64,000 bases of DNA, from the NCBI GenBank assembly GCA_019112825.1, contig DXIP01000018.1:1-64000 (forward strand), given 5' to 3'. Below the pieces are notes generated by a model. It made no database searches. It was not told the origin of the DNA and saw only the letters and a list, made by a program, of their open reading frames with translations. Shown here one piece after another: positions 34,424 through 42,112 of the stretch. A program made the translations under genes and the position numbers. Each line of letters starts with the position of its first letter. The stretch's first letter is position 1. The stretch is from Alistipes excrementigallinarum. Its GTDB lineage: Bacteria; Bacteroidota; Bacteroidia; Bacteroidales; Rikenellaceae.

Positions 34424-35197
34424 CTACTTCTCGTAGGCAAGGTTGTCGATGGCGAAGTAGTAGGGGCACATCGTATCCTCGCTCTCGACCGTGAAGGTCA
34501 TGCTCGTAACCGTTCCCAGCGACGAGAGGTCGAGGGTCTCCCAGCCCGACTGCACCGTACCCGATGCCTTGTCGGCCATCACGAACTTCACCTCACCGCT
34601 CTTCGTCTCACCGTTGTAACCCGTGATGACACCCTTCACGTCGGCAACCGACGTCGCCTCCTTCGTATAATAGAGGTAGAAATAGGCGGTGTTGGCTACG
34701 GCAATCGATTTGGGGCGGACGGCCGTTGCAAAGCGCACGAGCGGAATGCCGTAGGGGGCGCCGGTCCATGCACCGTAGTAGGCAACGGCAAACTGCGACG
34801 AACCGTCGGCTCCGCTGGTGGCATAGACGCTCTTGTCGTTGACATAGCCCGGCGTGGTCATGTCGGTGTGGTTCGAGATGACGAATCCGTTCCACGTATC
34901 GGTGTTCCAATCCAGTCCGGCATAGTCCGTGTAGAAGGTGAAGATGGAGGCATCGTCCTCGGTGTAGAGCGCGTCGTAGAAGAAGAGCGAACCGGCACCG
35001 AACGTCTCGCTCTCGGCGTCGTCATCGGTCAGCAGACGGGCCTGGGGCTTGCCCCAGATGTAACCCTCCGCGTCGAGGTTGGCACCTTCGAAATCAATCA
35101 CGGTCGTCTTCGCTCCGGGGACCTCTTCGTCGTTCGAATCGGAGCATCCGGCAAAGGCCAGAGCGGCAAAAGCCAAATAGAAAAGTTTTTTCATCAT
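34424..35197 (-). CDS. DUF4465 domain lipoprotein under cobalamin-riboswitch control
   Basis: The 257-residue protein has a lipoprotein signal (FAALAFAGC) and a beta-rich DUF4465-type domain. Its marks include TTVIDFEGANLDAEGY, NGFVISNHTDMTTPGY, and the end MCPYYFAIDNLAYEK. The leader carries a cobalamin riboswitch, so it should be made when B12 is scarce. Surface lipoproteins that capture corrinoids for BtuB (BtuG, BtuH) are known in Bacteroides; whether this one binds B12 is inference. No TonB receptor is adjacent, and terminators make it a single-gene unit. Two adjacent Met codons could start it. Confidence 0.8.
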   Translation of the reverse strand: MMKKLFYLAFAALAFAGCSDSNDEEVPGAKTTVIDFEGANLDAEGYIWGKPQARLLTDDDAESETFGAGSLFFYDALYTEDDASIFTFYTDYAGLDWNTDTWNGFVISNHTDMTTPGYVNDKSVYATSGADGSSQFAVAYYGAWTGAPYGIPLVRFATAVRPKSIAVANTAYFYLYYTKEATSVADVKGVITGYNGETKSGEVKFVMADKASGTVQSGWETLDLSSLGTVTSMTFTVESEDTMCPYYFAIDNLAYEK

Positions 35198-35395
35198 TGT
35201 TTGTTATTTTGGTTGAACATATGCTCGGCAAACCGCACGCGAAGCGCAGGCTCCGCCCCTCCGCACTCGGAGAACGAACCTTTTTCCGACCGCACCCGGG
35301 ACCGCCGGCCTATCCGACATCGAACGATGAAACGACCTGATGTCCGACACTTCCGTTCGCCGCAGAACGTGTCCGAAAAAGAGTCCTCTTCCGAA

Positions 35396-35535
35396 GGATG
35401 CAAGGCAGGTCTTCTGGCTTGTTCCGAACGCAATGCCTTCCCGGTCCCAAGGACCAGTGGCAAAGAGTATTGCGCCCATTGAGGAACTTACAGCAGCGGG
35501 AACTGCTGCCGAATTTCACGGCATTCCCATTTAAT
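35396..35535 (-). ncRNA. Cobalamin riboswitch
   Basis: On the minus strand the conserved order is present: GGGAA, a CCGTGAAATTCGGCAGC segment, TTCCCGCTGCTGTAAG, the B12-box part GCCACTG (35455-35461), and the closing AAGCCAGAAGACCTGCC. This matches the cobalamin (AdoCbl-type) riboswitch core. About 200 nt separate it from the start codon; a CTCCG/CGGAG stem (35259-35272) is the best expression-platform element I see. Confidence 0.92.
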
Positions 35536-35576
35536 CACGCGGAGTGGTTGTGAACTCTTTGTGAACCATTGCGGTG

Positions 35577-35584
35577 CAAATTTA
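35577..35584 (-). promoter_or_regulatory. Promoter of the riboswitch transcript
   Basis: The minus strand reads TAAATTTG, a TAnnTTTG match about 40 nt before the riboswitch core. It is back to back with the fabD promoter. Confidence 0.6.
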
Positions 35585-35597
35585 GAAAATAAATTCG

Positions 35598-35605
35598 TAT
35601 CTTTG
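35598..35605 (+). promoter_or_regulatory. fabD promoter (-7 box)
   Basis: TATCTTTG ending 30 nt before the ATG. Confidence 0.7.
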
Positions 35606-35634
35606 CCCACGCAAACAAAAATTATTTGGAAATC

Positions 35635-36516
35635 ATGAAACACGCATACGTATTTCCGGGTCAGGGTGCTCAGGCCGTAGGCATGGGCAAGGACCTCTAC
35701 GAACACGTACCCGAGGCGAAGGCCCTCTTCGAGCAGGCCAACGAGATTCTCGGCTTCCGCATCACCGACATCATGTTCGCCGGTACGGACGAGGAGCTCA
35801 AGCAGACCAAAGTGACGCAGCCCGCCGTATTCCTCCACTCGGTCATCATGGCCAAGGCGCTGGGCGTAAAGCCCGATGCCGTTGCCGGCCACTCGCTGGG
35901 CGAGTTCTCGGCACTGGTAGTTGCCGGAGCCCTCTCGTTTGAGGATGGTCTGAAGCTGGTTTCGAAACGTGCCATGGCCATGCAGGCCGCCTGCGAGGCG
36001 CAGCCCGGTACGATGGCCGCCATCCTCGGTCTGGAGGATAAGGTTGTCGAGGATATCTGCTCGTCGATTGACGGCGTGGTCGTTGCAGCCAACTACAACT
36101 GCCCGGGCCAGCTGGTTATCTCGGGTGCCGTCGAGGCCGTCGAGGCTGCCTGCGAGAAGGCCAAGGAGGCCGGTGCACGCCGTGCGCTGCGTCTGCCCGT
36201 GGGCGGTGCGTTCCACTCGCCGCTGATGGAGCCCGCCAAGCAGGAGCTGCAGAAGGCCATCGAGGAGGCTCCCTTCCAGACGCCGAGCTGCCCCATCTAC
36301 CAGAATGTCGATGCGAAGCCCTATACGGACCCCGCCCGCATCAAGGCCAACCTGATTGCCCAGCTGACGGCCCCCGTACGCTGGACCTACATCGTCAAGA
36401 ACATGCTCGCCGACGGCGTGACGGAGTTCACCGAACTCGGCCCCGGCACGGTGCTCCAGGGCCTCATCAAGAAGGTCGACAAGGAGGCTGTTGTCGAATC
36501 GAAATCGACGCTGTAG
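35635..36516 (+). CDS. fabD: Malonyl-CoA:ACP transacylase
   Basis: The 293-residue protein starts MKHAYVFPGQGAQ and has the nucleophile motif GHSLGE (Ser87) and the second catalytic element GGAFHSPLM. It loads malonyl groups onto ACP for fatty acid synthesis. A TTG nine bases upstream is in frame, but the ATG fits the family start. It is monocistronic, between its own promoter and a good terminator. Confidence 0.97.
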   Translation: MKHAYVFPGQGAQAVGMGKDLYEHVPEAKALFEQANEILGFRITDIMFAGTDEELKQTKVTQPAVFLHSVIMAKALGVKPDAVAGHSLGEFSALVVAGALSFEDGLKLVSKRAMAMQAACEAQPGTMAAILGLEDKVVEDICSSIDGVVVAANYNCPGQLVISGAVEAVEAACEKAKEAGARRALRLPVGGAFHSPLMEPAKQELQKAIEEAPFQTPSCPIYQNVDAKPYTDPARIKANLIAQLTAPVRWTYIVKNMLADGVTEFTELGPGTVLQGLIKKVDKEAVVESKSTL

Positions 36517-36534
36517 TACCACTGCACGGCACAG

Positions 36535-36572
36535 GAGGAAGGGGTTGTTTTTCAGTCCCTTCCTCTTTTTTT
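36535..36572 (+). terminator. Rho-independent terminator after fabD
   Basis: GAGGAAGGG pairs with CCCTTCCTC (9 bp), followed by seven T residues. Confidence 0.9.
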
Positions 36573-36637
36573 GTGCCGTTTGGAACGAAATATATTAAAT
36601 TTTATTAAAATATATTGGCGTTTTTAATAATTCTTAT

Positions 36638-36645
36638 TATATTTG
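36638..36645 (+). promoter_or_regulatory. -7 box of the ROK regulator gene
   Basis: TATATTTG ending 32 nt before the start codon, in a very AT-rich stretch. Confidence 0.65.
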
Positions 36646-36676
36646 CCGAAGTTCGGTTAAATAATGAGATAAAGGA

Positions 36677-37906
36677 ATGGCATCGCTGACAGAATTCTTC
36701 AACAAGCACGAGGACGATGAGCTGAAGGGCATCACGCACAAGAACAGCATCATCAAACGTAACATCATCGCTCACATGGCCATCAACGGCGAATGCACGC
36801 TGTCGGAGTTGACCAAGGAGCTGCATATCAGCGTACCGACCATCACCAAACTGGTCCAGGAGCTCGTCGACGAGAACATCGTGACGGACCTGGGCAAGGT
36901 GGAGACCCCGGGCGGACGGCGTCCCAACATCTTCGGCCTGGCCAACTCGGCCATCTACTTCGCCGGAGTGAGCGTCAACCGCGACAAGATGAGTTTCCTG
37001 ATTACCGACCTGCAGAACAACATCATCAAGGAAGAGTACGACAACACGTTCGAGCTGCTCGACCGCCCGCAGTGCCTCGAGCGCATCTGCAGCAACATCG
37101 AGCACTTCATCGCCACGTGCGGCATCGACCGCAGCAAGATTCTCGGCGTGGGCGTCTGCATGACGGGCCGCGTCAACCCCGCCACGGGGCGCAGCTACAA
37201 GTACTTCACCACGAGCGAGCAGTCGCTGCGCGACATTCTCGAGTCGCGCATCGGCATCCGCGTACTGCTCGAGAACGACACCCGAGCCCGCTGCTATGCG
37301 GAGTACACCTGCGGCAAGTCGAAGGAGGACAGCGACGTGTTGTACCTCCATCTGGGCCGCGGCGTGGCCATCGGCATCGTCATCGACGGCAAGCTCTACT
37401 ACGGCAAGAGCGGCTTTGCGGGCGAGTTCGGCCACATCCCCTTCTTCGACAACGAAATCATCTGCTCGTGCGGCAAGAAGGGGTGCCTCGAGACCGAGGT
37501 TTCGGGTATCGCCATCGAGGAGAAGATGTGCCATCTGATTGAGAACGGGCGCAATACGATTCTCAAGGAGAAGTACGACCAGCAGAAGAGCATCCACATC
37601 GACGACATCATCGCCGCGGCCAAAAACGACGACAACCTCTCCATCGAGCTCATCGAGGAGGCGGGCGAGAAGATGGGCAAGGCGGTGGCCTTCCTCATCA
37701 ACACGTTCAACCCCGAGACGGTCATCGTGGGCGGCAACCTGGCCGCAGCGGGCGACTACATCATGCTGCCGCTCAAATCCTCGACCAACAAATACTCGCT
37801 CAACCTGGTCTACAAGGATACGAAGTTCCGCCTGTCGAAGATGAGCGACAATGCCAACGCCTGGGGTGTAGCGATGCTCATCCGCAACAAAATCATCGGA
37901 CTGTAA
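36677..37906 (+). CDS. ROK family transcriptional regulator (NagC/XylR-like)
   Basis: The 409-residue protein has an N-terminal winged HTH (about 25-85: LSELTKELHISVPTITKLVQELVDENIV) followed by a ROK sugar-binding domain. The zinc motif CSCGKKGCLE is present near residue 260, and NTFNPETVIVGGNL marks the second ROK lobe. It should repress sugar genes and release DNA on binding a sugar or sugar phosphate. The amino-sugar cluster ends about 2.5 kb upstream and galK lies just downstream, so either is a possible target. The GNAT gene follows 51 bp later. Confidence 0.9.
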   Translation: MASLTEFFNKHEDDELKGITHKNSIIKRNIIAHMAINGECTLSELTKELHISVPTITKLVQELVDENIVTDLGKVETPGGRRPNIFGLANSAIYFAGVSVNRDKMSFLITDLQNNIIKEEYDNTFELLDRPQCLERICSNIEHFIATCGIDRSKILGVGVCMTGRVNPATGRSYKYFTTSEQSLRDILESRIGIRVLLENDTRARCYAEYTCGKSKEDSDVLYLHLGRGVAIGIVIDGKLYYGKSGFAGEFGHIPFFDNEIICSCGKKGCLETEVSGIAIEEKMCHLIENGRNTILKEKYDQQKSIHIDDIIAAAKNDDNLSIELIEEAGEKMGKAVAFLINTFNPETVIVGGNLAAAGDYIMLPLKSSTNKYSLNLVYKDTKFRLSKMSDNANAWGVAMLIRNKIIGL

Positions 37907-37957
37907 AGCTCATCCGGAGGCAGCGGGCACCCCGCGACCCGCACCGAATCGAAAAAC

Positions 37958-38479
37958 ATGAGACTCGAAGGCAAATTCATCCGCCTGCGCGCCGTCGAAC
38001 CCGACGACGTCGAGCCGATGTACCGTTGGGAGAACGACCCCGCGGTCTGGCACGTCAGCGGCACGCTGGCCCCCTTCTCGCGCCATCAGCTGCAGCGCTT
38101 CGTCGACGAGCAGCAGTTCGACATCTACCAGACGCGCCAGATGCGCCTCATCATCGAGGCGCTCGAGACGGGACGCCCGGTCGGAGCGCTCGACCTCTTC
38201 GAATTCGAGCCGCAGCACCGCCGTGCCGGCGTCGGCATTCTGGTCCATGACCCGGAGCTCCGGGGTCTGGGTTACGCCTCGGAGGCCCTCAAGCTGCTGA
38301 CGGAGTACGCCCGCGAGGTGCTGGGGCTCCACCAGCTGTGGAGCAGCGTCGCCGCCGGCAACAAGGCCAGCCTGGCCCTCTTCCGCCGGGCGGGATTCAT
38401 CGAGACCGGCACGCGCCGCGACTGGCTCTGGAGCTCCGAAGGGTTCTGCGACGAGGTGATGCTCCAGCGCATGCTCTGA
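37958..38479 (+). CDS. GNAT family N-acetyltransferase
   Basis: The 173-residue protein has the RimJ/RimL-type GNAT fold: LEGKFIRLRAVEPDDVEPMYRWENDP at the start, then RRAGVGILVHDPELRGLGYASEAL as the acetyl-CoA-binding region, and NKASLALFRRAGFIETG. The target could be a small amine or a protein N-terminus. It follows the ROK regulator closely and shares a terminator with galK. Confidence 0.87.
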   Translation: MRLEGKFIRLRAVEPDDVEPMYRWENDPAVWHVSGTLAPFSRHQLQRFVDEQQFDIYQTRQMRLIIEALETGRPVGALDLFEFEPQHRRAGVGILVHDPELRGLGYASEALKLLTEYAREVLGLHQLWSSVAAGNKASLALFRRAGFIETGTRRDWLWSSEGFCDEVMLQRML

Positions 38480-38580
38480 GGCGGATGCGGAGCACCGGAC
38501 GTGCAGCCACCCCAAGCAAAACGGGCATCCAATCCGGGGCCCGACACGGCTCCACCCGACCCGACACAGCGACAAGACAC

Positions 38581-38615
38581 AAAAAATCCCGCGACCTTTC
38601 GGTTGCGGGATTTTT
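38581..38615. terminator. Bidirectional terminator between the GNAT gene and galK
   Basis: AAAAATCCCGC and ACC pair with GGT and GCGGGATTTTT around a TTTC loop (15 bp, one G-U pair). A and T runs are part of the stem, so it works on both strands. Confidence 0.9.
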
Positions 38616-38630
38616 CACCAATATATATAA

Positions 38631-39773
38631 TCACTCCAGCCGGCGCGAACCGTCCGAGATGACTACGTCGTAGACCTTCGGCTCGTGGCCGTAACGGGCA
38701 GCGAACTGCTCCCGGGCCTTTGCGATGAAGTCGTCGTAGCGTTCGTCCTTCACCAGGTTGATGGTGCAGCCGCCGAAGCCGCCGCCCATGATGCGCGAAC
38801 CCGTGACGCCGCACGCCTCGGCCACCTCGACCAGGAAGTCCAGCTCCTCGCACGACACCTCGTAATCCTTCGACATACCCCAGTGCGTCTCGTACATCCG
38901 ACGGCCGACCGTCTCGTAGTCGCCCCGCCCCAGCGCATCGCAGACATCGAACACACGGCACTCCTCGCCGATGACGTAGCGGGCACGCTTGTAATCCTCC
39001 TCCGAAATCTGCCCCTTCACGGCATCGAGCTGCTCCATCGTGGCGCCGCGCAGGAACTCCTGTCCCAGCACCCGGGCCACCCGCTCGCACGAAGCGCGGC
39101 GGTCGTTGTAGGGCGACCCCACCAACTCGTGCTTCACGCGCGAATCGAGCAGCACCAGACGGTATCCCTTCGGGTCGAAGGGAAAGTACTCATACTCGAG
39201 CGAGCGGCAGTCGAGACGAATCAGATTGCCCCGCTTGCCGAAGACCGAGGCGAACTGGTCCATGATGCCGCAGTTGACGCCGCAGTAGTTGTGCTCGGTC
39301 GCCTGGCCAATTTTCGCCAGTTCGAACTTGTCGATGCCGCACTGCCACAACTCGTTGAGGGCAAAGGCATAGGTCGATTCGAGCGCCGCCGACGAAGACA
39401 TGCCCGCACCCAGCGGCACGTCGCCCGCAAAGACCGTATCGAAGCCGCCGATGCGGCCGCCGCGCTTCTGCACCTCACGGCAGACGCCGAAGATGTAGCG
39501 CGCCCACGACTGTGCGGGCTTGTCCGCCTCGCCCAGACCGAACTCCGAGGCCTCGTTCATGTCGAGCGACCAGGCCCGCACGCGCTCCGTGCCGTTGGGA
39601 CGGATGGCTGCCATGATACCCTTGTCCACCGCTCCGGGGAAGACGAAGCCACCGTTGTAGTCCGTATGTTCGCCGATGAGGTTGATGCGTCCAGGTGACG
39701 TGAAGAGCGATGCCCCCTCGCCGTAGAGTTCCCGGAACTTGGCGAGAAGCTGCTCCTTCATATTCTTATTCAT
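38631..39773 (-). CDS. galK: Galactokinase
   Basis: The 380-residue GHMP kinase has the galactokinase signature GRINLIGEHTDYNGG, the ATP motif PLGAGMSSSAALE and the third motif GGGFGGCTI. It phosphorylates galactose to galactose 1-phosphate, the first Leloir step. galM, galT and galE are not in the window. A second Met (39761) is an alternative start four codons in. Confidence 0.97.
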   Translation of the reverse strand: MNKNMKEQLLAKFRELYGEGASLFTSPGRINLIGEHTDYNGGFVFPGAVDKGIMAAIRPNGTERVRAWSLDMNEASEFGLGEADKPAQSWARYIFGVCREVQKRGGRIGGFDTVFAGDVPLGAGMSSSAALESTYAFALNELWQCGIDKFELAKIGQATEHNYCGVNCGIMDQFASVFGKRGNLIRLDCRSLEYEYFPFDPKGYRLVLLDSRVKHELVGSPYNDRRASCERVARVLGQEFLRGATMEQLDAVKGQISEEDYKRARYVIGEECRVFDVCDALGRGDYETVGRRMYETHWGMSKDYEVSCEELDFLVEVAEACGVTGSRIMGGGFGGCTINLVKDERYDDFIAKAREQFAARYGHEPKVYDVVISDGSRRLE

Positions 39774-39804
39774 AAGTCAATATTTTGGTTGGATTCAAAC
39801 TTTA

Positions 39805-39812
39805 CGAAGATA
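39805..39812 (-). promoter_or_regulatory. Variant -7 box of galK
   Basis: The minus strand reads TATCTTCG, 32 nt before the start codon. Of the 398-bp gap to the next gene, only this box, the GDPD promoter and an ACACGTGT palindrome (39910-39917) stand out. Confidence 0.5.
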
Positions 39813-40124
39813 GGCATTTTTTCCGAAATCCGAAAGCGGCAGCCGCAAAACTTACGCTTCATGCATCCGTCACACCGCTCCGCCGTCACCACCCTACCCT
39901 GCTGCCCGTACACGTGTGGAGTATAAGGTAACCGACCGTGGAGAGAAAGGTCCGCAGGCCGCGAAAACGGCAGACGCAGGCGGCCGGGAACAGCAAAGAA
40001 CAGAGGGTGAAATAGGGCCATAGAGAGAACCGCGGGCGGAAACGGGGAAGAACCGGGGCGATGACAAAACCATGAAACGTCGGCCGGGCCGAAGAATTTT
40101 TGTTGCAGGTTGGCAAAATTTCCC

Positions 40125-40132
40125 TATCTTTG
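40125..40132 (+). promoter_or_regulatory. -7 box of the GDPD gene
   Basis: TATCTTTG ending 40 nt before the start codon. Confidence 0.65.
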
Positions 40133-40171
40133 TTTTAAGTTTCGTTTTGTAATTACTCAAACCTGAATGCC

Positions 40172-40939
40172 ATGAAAAAACTTTCGCTTCTTTTCATCCT
40201 TCTGGCAGCCGGTGCCGGCTCGGCTCTGGCCCAGCCCAAGGTCATCGCCCACCGAGGCTACTGGAAAGCCCCCAACTCGGCCCAGAACTCGCTCGCTTCG
40301 TTCTCCAAGGCCGACTCGATTGGGGTCTTCGCCTCGGAAATCGACGTATGGCTCACGGCCGACGACCGGCTCATCGTCAACCACGACCGCGTCTTCAAGG
40401 GGACGGACATCAACATGGAGCGCTCTACACAGCGCGATATCTGCAACATCGTGCTGGCCAACGGCGAGAACATCCCGACGCTCGACGCCTATCTGAAGCT
40501 GGTGACGACGAAACCCGACACGCGGCTCGTGCTTGAGATGAAGTCGCTCTCGGACCTCAGCCGCGAGGACCTCGCCGCCGAAAAAATCGTCAAGGCGCTG
40601 CGCAAGTACGGCCTTGTCGAGCGGACCGACATCATCGCCTTCTCGCTCAACGCCTGCCTGGCCTTCAAGAAGCTGCTGCCCGATTCGAAAATCTACTACC
40701 TCGACGGCGACCTCACGCCCAAGAAAATCAAGAAGCTCGGTCTGGCCGGCATCGACTACTCGATTGAGGCGCTGCGCAAGCATCCCGAATGGGTCGAGCA
40801 GGCGCACAAGCTGGGCCTTGAGGTCAACGTCTGGACCGTAGACAAGGAGGAGGACATGCGCTACTTCATCGACCTGGGTGTCGACTACATCACCACCAAC
40901 TACCCCGAACAGTTGCAGCAGCTCATCGGCGAGAAATAG
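40172..40939 (+). CDS. Secreted glycerophosphodiester phosphodiesterase
   Basis: The 255-residue protein has a signal peptide ending in SALAQ. The GDPD motifs follow: VIAHRGYWKAPNSAQNSL (catalytic His), ASEIDVWLTADD (metal-binding Glu and Asp), IVNHD and VLEMKS. It hydrolyses glycerophosphodiesters to glycerol 3-phosphate and an alcohol, outside the cytoplasm. glpT and glpD lie downstream, so its product can be imported and oxidised. Confidence 0.92.
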   Translation: MKKLSLLFILLAAGAGSALAQPKVIAHRGYWKAPNSAQNSLASFSKADSIGVFASEIDVWLTADDRLIVNHDRVFKGTDINMERSTQRDICNIVLANGENIPTLDAYLKLVTTKPDTRLVLEMKSLSDLSREDLAAEKIVKALRKYGLVERTDIIAFSLNACLAFKKLLPDSKIYYLDGDLTPKKIKKLGLAGIDYSIEALRKHPEWVEQAHKLGLEVNVWTVDKEEDMRYFIDLGVDYITTNYPEQLQQLIGEK

Positions 40940-40983
40940 CTCAGCACCCCGGCGTCGCAGCGCCGGGCCGGGAGCGATACGAA

Positions 40984-41024
40984 AGAAGCGCGTTGCCGCA
41001 TGTCGGCAACGCGCTTCTGCTTTT
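40984..41024 (+). terminator. Rho-independent terminator after the GDPD gene
   Basis: AGAAGCGCGTTGCCG pairs perfectly with CGGCAACGCGCTTCT (15 bp), followed by GCTTTT. Confidence 0.88.
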
Positions 41025-41120
41025 CTATCCGGGAGCTGCCCCACGGCGCGCTCCGACAGGTGCACACGGCGGCCGGCACAATGCGGCAGCCACCACCTGC
41101 GCCGACGGGACGGAGGCGGT

Positions 41121-41918
41121 TCAGACCTCAACCACGCGCACCTCGATGCCCCGCTCGCGAAGCTCCTTGAGGATATGGGGCTGCACCCCGCTGTCGGTGA
41201 TAATCATATCGACCGAATCGAGGCTGCAAATCCGGCTGAAGCCCCGACGGCCGAACTTCGAGCTGTCGGCCAGCACGATGACCTTCTGTGCCGAGTTAAT
41301 CATCACGCCGTTGAGCGCCGCCTCGAGCAGGTTGGTCGTCGTCAGTCCGCACTCGAGGTCGATGCCGTCGACGCCCATGTAGAGCTTGCTGCAGTTGAAG
41401 TGTTTGAGCATCTCCTCGGCAAAGGGGCCCACCACCGATACCGAACTGCTGCGCGTGATGCCGCCGAGCTGGATTACGTCGATGTTCGACTTCTGCGACA
41501 GAATCGAGGTGACGGGCACCGAGGCCGTGATGACGGTCAGCCGCCCGACCGGTTTGATTTCATGAGCCAGGAAAGCCACCGTAGTACCCGAAGCGATGAT
41601 GACCGAATCGTCCCGTTCGAGCAGCTTCGCAGCCTCGGCTCCGATGGCACGCTTTTCGGTCACGTTGCGCTTCTCCTTCTCGTTGACGTGGCGGTCGCTG
41701 ATGTAGGGGCTGATGAGAATCGCACTGCCGTGCGTACGATAGAGCTTCTTTTGCGATTCGAGGTAGGAGAGGTCCTTGCGGATGGTCACCTCCGAAACCT
41801 TGAACATCTCGGCCAGCTGCGTGACCGAAATCGACCCGTGCTGTTGCAGCAGCGCCAGAATACGGCTGTGCCGTTCGGGCAGGCTCAGCAGGGACTCTTC
41901 ACCGACTTGATTATTCAT
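41121..41918 (-). CDS. DeoR/GlpR family transcriptional regulator
   Basis: The 265-residue protein has a DeoR-type HTH (about 15-65: ERHSRILALLQQHGSISVTQLAEMF, EVTIRKDLSYLE) and a DeoRC sensor domain with IIASGTTV, GPFAEEML and LADSSKFG. It is divergent from glpD, so it is probably the repressor of the glp genes, with glycerol 3-phosphate as inducer; that is inferred from position and family. The shared upstream region has repeated TTCGGAA-type motifs. Confidence 0.88.
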   Translation of the reverse strand: MNNQVGEESLLSLPERHSRILALLQQHGSISVTQLAEMFKVSEVTIRKDLSYLESQKKLYRTHGSAILISPYISDRHVNEKEKRNVTEKRAIGAEAAKLLERDDSVIIASGTTVAFLAHEIKPVGRLTVITASVPVTSILSQKSNIDVIQLGGITRSSSVSVVGPFAEEMLKHFNCSKLYMGVDGIDLECGLTTTNLLEAALNGVMINSAQKVIVLADSSKFGRRGFSRICSLDSVDMIITDSGVQPHILKELRERGIEVRVVEV

Positions 41919-41955
41919 TCAAAAGCGTTTTTCGTTGATTATTTACGCTAAGATA

Positions 41956-41963
41956 CGAAAATA
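41956..41963 (-). promoter_or_regulatory. Variant -7 box of the DeoR/GlpR-type gene
   Basis: The minus strand reads TATTTTCG, one base off TAnnTTTG, 38 nt before the start codon. Confidence 0.4.
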
Positions 41964-42011
41964 TATTCGGAAATGGAAGCATCGGGAGCAAAATTAACAA
42001 CACTTCGGACA

Positions 42012-42069
42012 TTTCGGAATAAAATTCAGTTTCATTTTGAAATAAAAGGGCAAATATTTTGAAATATAA
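42012..42069. repeat. Three ~13-bp direct repeats in the glp divergent region
   Basis: TTTCGGAATAAAA (42012), TTTTGAAATAAAA (42035) and TTTTGAAATATAA (42057) recur at 23- and 22-bp spacing, about two helical turns. Related TTCGGAA and TTCCGAA motifs lie at 41966 and 42089. They are candidate operators for the DeoR-type repressor. Confidence 0.5.
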
Positions 42070-42080
42070 AAAATCATAGC

Positions 42081-42088
42081 TACTTTTG
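42081..42088 (+). promoter_or_regulatory. glpD promoter (-7 box)
   Basis: TACTTTTG ending 25 nt before the ATG. A TTCCGAA motif sits at the predicted transcription start. Confidence 0.6.
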
Positions 42089-42112
42089 TTCCGAAACGAA
42101 ATTCATAAACCT

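Noticed and set aside
36677..37906. Calling the ROK regulator a sugar kinase
   Set aside because: An N-terminal winged HTH precedes the ROK domain, which marks it as a regulator.
39886..40160. Overlapping minus-strand small frames between galK and the GDPD gene
   Set aside because: No signal, domain or promoter supports them.
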